DNA of 64,000 nucleotides from Chloroflexia bacterium SDU3-3. Lineage in GTDB: Bacteria > Chloroflexota > Chloroflexia > Chloroflexales > Roseiflexaceae. The position numbers were made by a program, and so were the translations under genes. Within the stretch, counting starts at the first letter, position 1. Each line of letters starts with the position of its first letter. The notes under the pieces are model-generated. The model was not told the DNA's origin. It saw nothing but the letters and a program-made list of their open reading frames with translations, and searched no databases. Of the stretch, positions 63,001 to 64,000 are shown piece by piece. Where the stretch lies: the NCBI GenBank assembly GCA_009268125.1, contig WBOU01000003.1, forward strand, positions 248,001 through 312,000, read 5' to 3'.

Positions 63001-63231
63001 AGCGGCCAGGGCAGCGAGTTCCGCAAGACACTGGCCGTGGTGCTGATCGGCGGCATGCTCACATCCACCCTGCTGACGCTGCTGGTGGTGCCCGTGGCCT
63101 ACAGCATGCTCGACGCGCTCCAGGCGCGGCTGGCCCGCCGCCCCGCCGCCGAATCGCCGCCCGCCGCCGAATCGCCGCCCCAGACCGCCGAACAACCCAC
63201 CGCCGAAAAGTATAAGGAGCACACCGCATGA
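60016..63231 (+). CDS. RND-family efflux transporter (HAE1/AcrB-like)
   Basis: 1,071 residues from the ATG at 60016 (GAGGGA upstream). Twelve membrane helices with two large extracytoplasmic loops. The proton-relay residues are present: Asp-Asp in TM4 (VGLVIDDAIVVREN) and Lys in TM10 (LLGLVVKNSILLVD). It starts SIRRPVGVTVLGFLAVVIGLLAYSSLPVDYLPD, typical of the family. A Glu/Pro/Ala-rich insert lies between the halves (EQKQPSAQQPDAAEAPAQPEHE), and a repeated PAAESPPAAES tail closes it. It is cotranscribed with a lipoprotein adaptor (ATGA overlap). No outer-membrane channel gene is seen. Confidence 0.93.
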   Translation: MRTAHPAIRLDGMPLADTSIRRPVGVTVLGFLAVVIGLLAYSSLPVDYLPDVPIATVSVSLRYRNAAPQVMIDQVARPIEDQITTISGIKHLTSIANEGTVQLVVEFQDGVQPEAALQNVRDKVNAALPDLPANVSTPVFQQVDPNDSPILQLAITSDERMTPLQLRSLVDEVFTPAIEQVTGVGAVNVSGGQLRQINVWLDLEAMQARSIAASQVSSAIAKANVNLGLGSISSAAQSIALRSPSAVADPATLASLRIPGTPYRVGDLARVEDGVAEAESYARLDGRDAVTLAIRKQSGSNTVQVASGAHTKIDALLAEHPQLRAAVTSDQSQQVSAAVSSSIEETILAVVAAMLVVLLFFRDLRNTLVTVAGLPIIIIATFAAIWAFGLTVNIITLLALSLSVGLVIDDAIVVRENIFRHLEHGEHPLRAASRATAQVASSVLAMSLTIIAVFLPTAFTSGTSGVLLRSFGVTVACAMAISLVEAFTWAPMLSAHLFHGEQKQPSAQQPDAAEAPAQPEHEPLPDGRLERAYQGALGWGLGHRWAVVGIAIAALAVSVGVAMSLRFAFLPAQQSDTLGIGFQLPPGASLDATDALARRAEAIIQADPEVASLQTLVGSTGTTSSGRSPESATFVVRVRDYHHAEAVRERLRGQLAFLPGLSFSAQNYRGGTNTAATNRNVQAHIQSSRSLEDMNGIAQQVAAQMQQIPGFIDIGSSYNLGRPELKMTLDTDASRQHGVTNTQVASAVQTLINGSVATTLQQGGQNTDVVVQIPAERRSDLGVLQQISLDTPKGPVPLGEVAVLESGEGSTSLRRYDRQNEIVIGANVAPGQDQNALQRQLRDQLPALGLPPDVTVRFGGQSENQREGFQSMLLAMAFAVLFVYVVLAAQFESFAQPLVIMLAMPFSFLGAFLALRISGLTLDITAMIGLIMLLGLVVKNSILLVDVANQQRRAGMALEQAIIYAGAIRLRPILMTSAAIIGGAMPTAIGLHFLSSGQGSEFRKTLAVVLIGGMLTSTLLTLLVVPVAYSMLDALQARLARRPAAESPPAAESPPQTAEQPTAEKYKEHTA

Positions 63232-64000
63232 AGCTGAAATCGCTGGCAGGCATTGGGATCTGCGCCTGCATCACCCTTGGGTCGCTCACCTCATGCGGGC
63301 TGGGGCTGCGCCAGAAGACCGGCGCGCAGGCCACAGCGCAGGCCGCCGTGGCCACGCCCACCGCGCTGCCCACCGCCGCGCCGCTGGGCACCAGCATCCC
63401 CCTGACCAGCACGATCGACCTGAACAACGCGCCGGTGGCCCTGGGCGAGGTGCGCCCGGCCCAGGATGCCGAGCTGATGTTCGCGGTGCAGGGCACGGTC
63501 GAGCAGGTGCTGGTGGAAGAGGGCCAGCAGGTGAAAGCGGGCCAGGAGCTGGCGGTGCTCGACCTGCGCCCATTCGACCAGAGCGTGGCTGCGGCCCAGG
63601 CCCAGGTCGACCAGGCCAAGGCCAAGGCCGCCGCGCTCACATCCCCGCCCTCGGCGGCCCAGGTGAGCGCGGCCAAGGCCCAGGTGCGCCAGGCCGAGAT
63701 CGCGCTGCGCCAGGCACAGTCTATCGAGCCTGCCGATCTGGCCGCCGCCCAGGCCCAGCAGGCCGAGGCCGAGGCCGCGCTGCAGACCCAGAAGGACACG
63801 CTCTCGCGCCAGAAGACCGCCGCCGAGGCCAGCGTGGAGAAGGCCGCCACCTCGCTGCAGGAGGCCCAGGCCAACTACGCCTCGGCTAAGAAGAACTGGG
63901 ACTACGTGCAGGAGACCGGCAATGACCCGGCCAACCCCTCGGTGACGGACAGCAAGACCGGCCAGAAGAAGGCCAACAAGCTGAACGATGTGCAGCAGCA
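63228..64000 (+). CDS. RND periplasmic-adaptor-type lipoprotein (HlyD family), 3' end outside window
   Basis: The frame is open from the ATG at 63228 to the window end (257 codons), so it is truncated. The start overlaps the RND stop as ATGA, with AAGGAG upstream. A lipoprotein signal (ITLGSLTSC, Cys23) is followed by a Thr/Pro-rich linker, the first half of a biotinyl-lipoyl-like domain (VQGTVEQVLVEEGQQVKAGQELAVLD), and a long Ala/Gln-rich alpha-helical hairpin (QAQVDQAKAKAAAL onwards). It would bridge the RND pump to the envelope and partner it in export. Confidence 0.88.
   Translation, partial: MKLKSLAGIGICACITLGSLTSCGLGLRQKTGAQATAQAAVATPTALPTAAPLGTSIPLTSTIDLNNAPVALGEVRPAQDAELMFAVQGTVEQVLVEEGQQVKAGQELAVLDLRPFDQSVAAAQAQVDQAKAKAAALTSPPSAAQVSAAKAQVRQAEIALRQAQSIEPADLAAAQAQQAEAEAALQTQKDTLSRQKTAAEASVEKAATSLQEAQANYASAKKNWDYVQETGNDPANPSVTDSKTGQKKANKLNDVQQ

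Overview
The window is high-GC bacterial DNA whose codons mostly end in G or C. Gene content points to the Chloroflexota, probably class Chloroflexia: many RsbR-type PAS/STAS proteins, META-domain and Tat-like lipoproteins, a GH43 arabinanase, a large 2-hydroxyacyl-CoA dehydratase-type activase, two-gene methylmalonyl-CoA mutase and Mas-like polyketide synthase. The genus cannot be fixed from sequence alone. No transposase, integrase, phage gene, rRNA or CRISPR array was seen.

Left part (1-28,110): housekeeping and accessory genes in short units on both strands. They include two tandem membrane STAS proteins (the first cut by the window edge), a 21-bp minisatellite, a 1,422-residue activase, tRNA-Lys(UUU) with a clear promoter and terminator, a secreted small protein, an intradiol-dioxygenase lipoprotein, a HAD hydrolase and a TIGR01777 epimerase behind a CRP-like site. 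These are followed by two recently duplicated PAS-STAS regulators, a MarR/MATE pair sharing 31-bp palindromic operators, an XRE(MmyB)/SDR divergent pair, a secreted GH43 enzyme, a transmembrane PAS-STAS sensor, an apparently leaderless siderophore-interacting protein and a URO-D family protein. Rho-independent terminators separate many units.

Middle part (28,682-54,641): about 26 kb with every gene on the minus strand and mostly 2-37 bp gaps or overlaps. In transcription order: a single-module reducing polyketide synthase (KS-AT-DH-psiKR-ER-KR-ACP), a thioester reductase, a ceramide-glucosyltransferase-like GT21, five tandem sulfotransferases, an MFS exporter, a GT4 glycosyltransferase, a fused ATP sulfurylase/APS kinase, a diverged Na/Pi-type transporter, a small unknown protein, an NrnA-type DHH phosphoesterase that could remove PAP, methylmalonyl-CoA mutase large subunit, methylmalonyl-CoA epimerase, the B12-binding mutase subunit and a DUF2071 protein. 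I read this as one system making and exporting a sulfated, glycosylated, probably methyl-branched polyketide lipid, carrying its own supply of methylmalonyl-CoA and PAPS and its own PAP clearance. This is the most interesting content of the window.

Right part (54,642-64,000): a 1.3-kb gene-free stretch, a PAS-LuxR regulator, a NarL-type response regulator with its membrane histidine kinase (possible regulators of the adjacent cluster), and an RND efflux pump followed by its lipoprotein adaptor, which runs off the window.

Non-coding structure worth noting: two hairpins with a conserved core and compensatory arms (28,145-28,303), an inverted-repeat-bounded element inside the mutase genes (29,971-30,224), and a 42-bp tandem repeat between the PKS and reductase genes.
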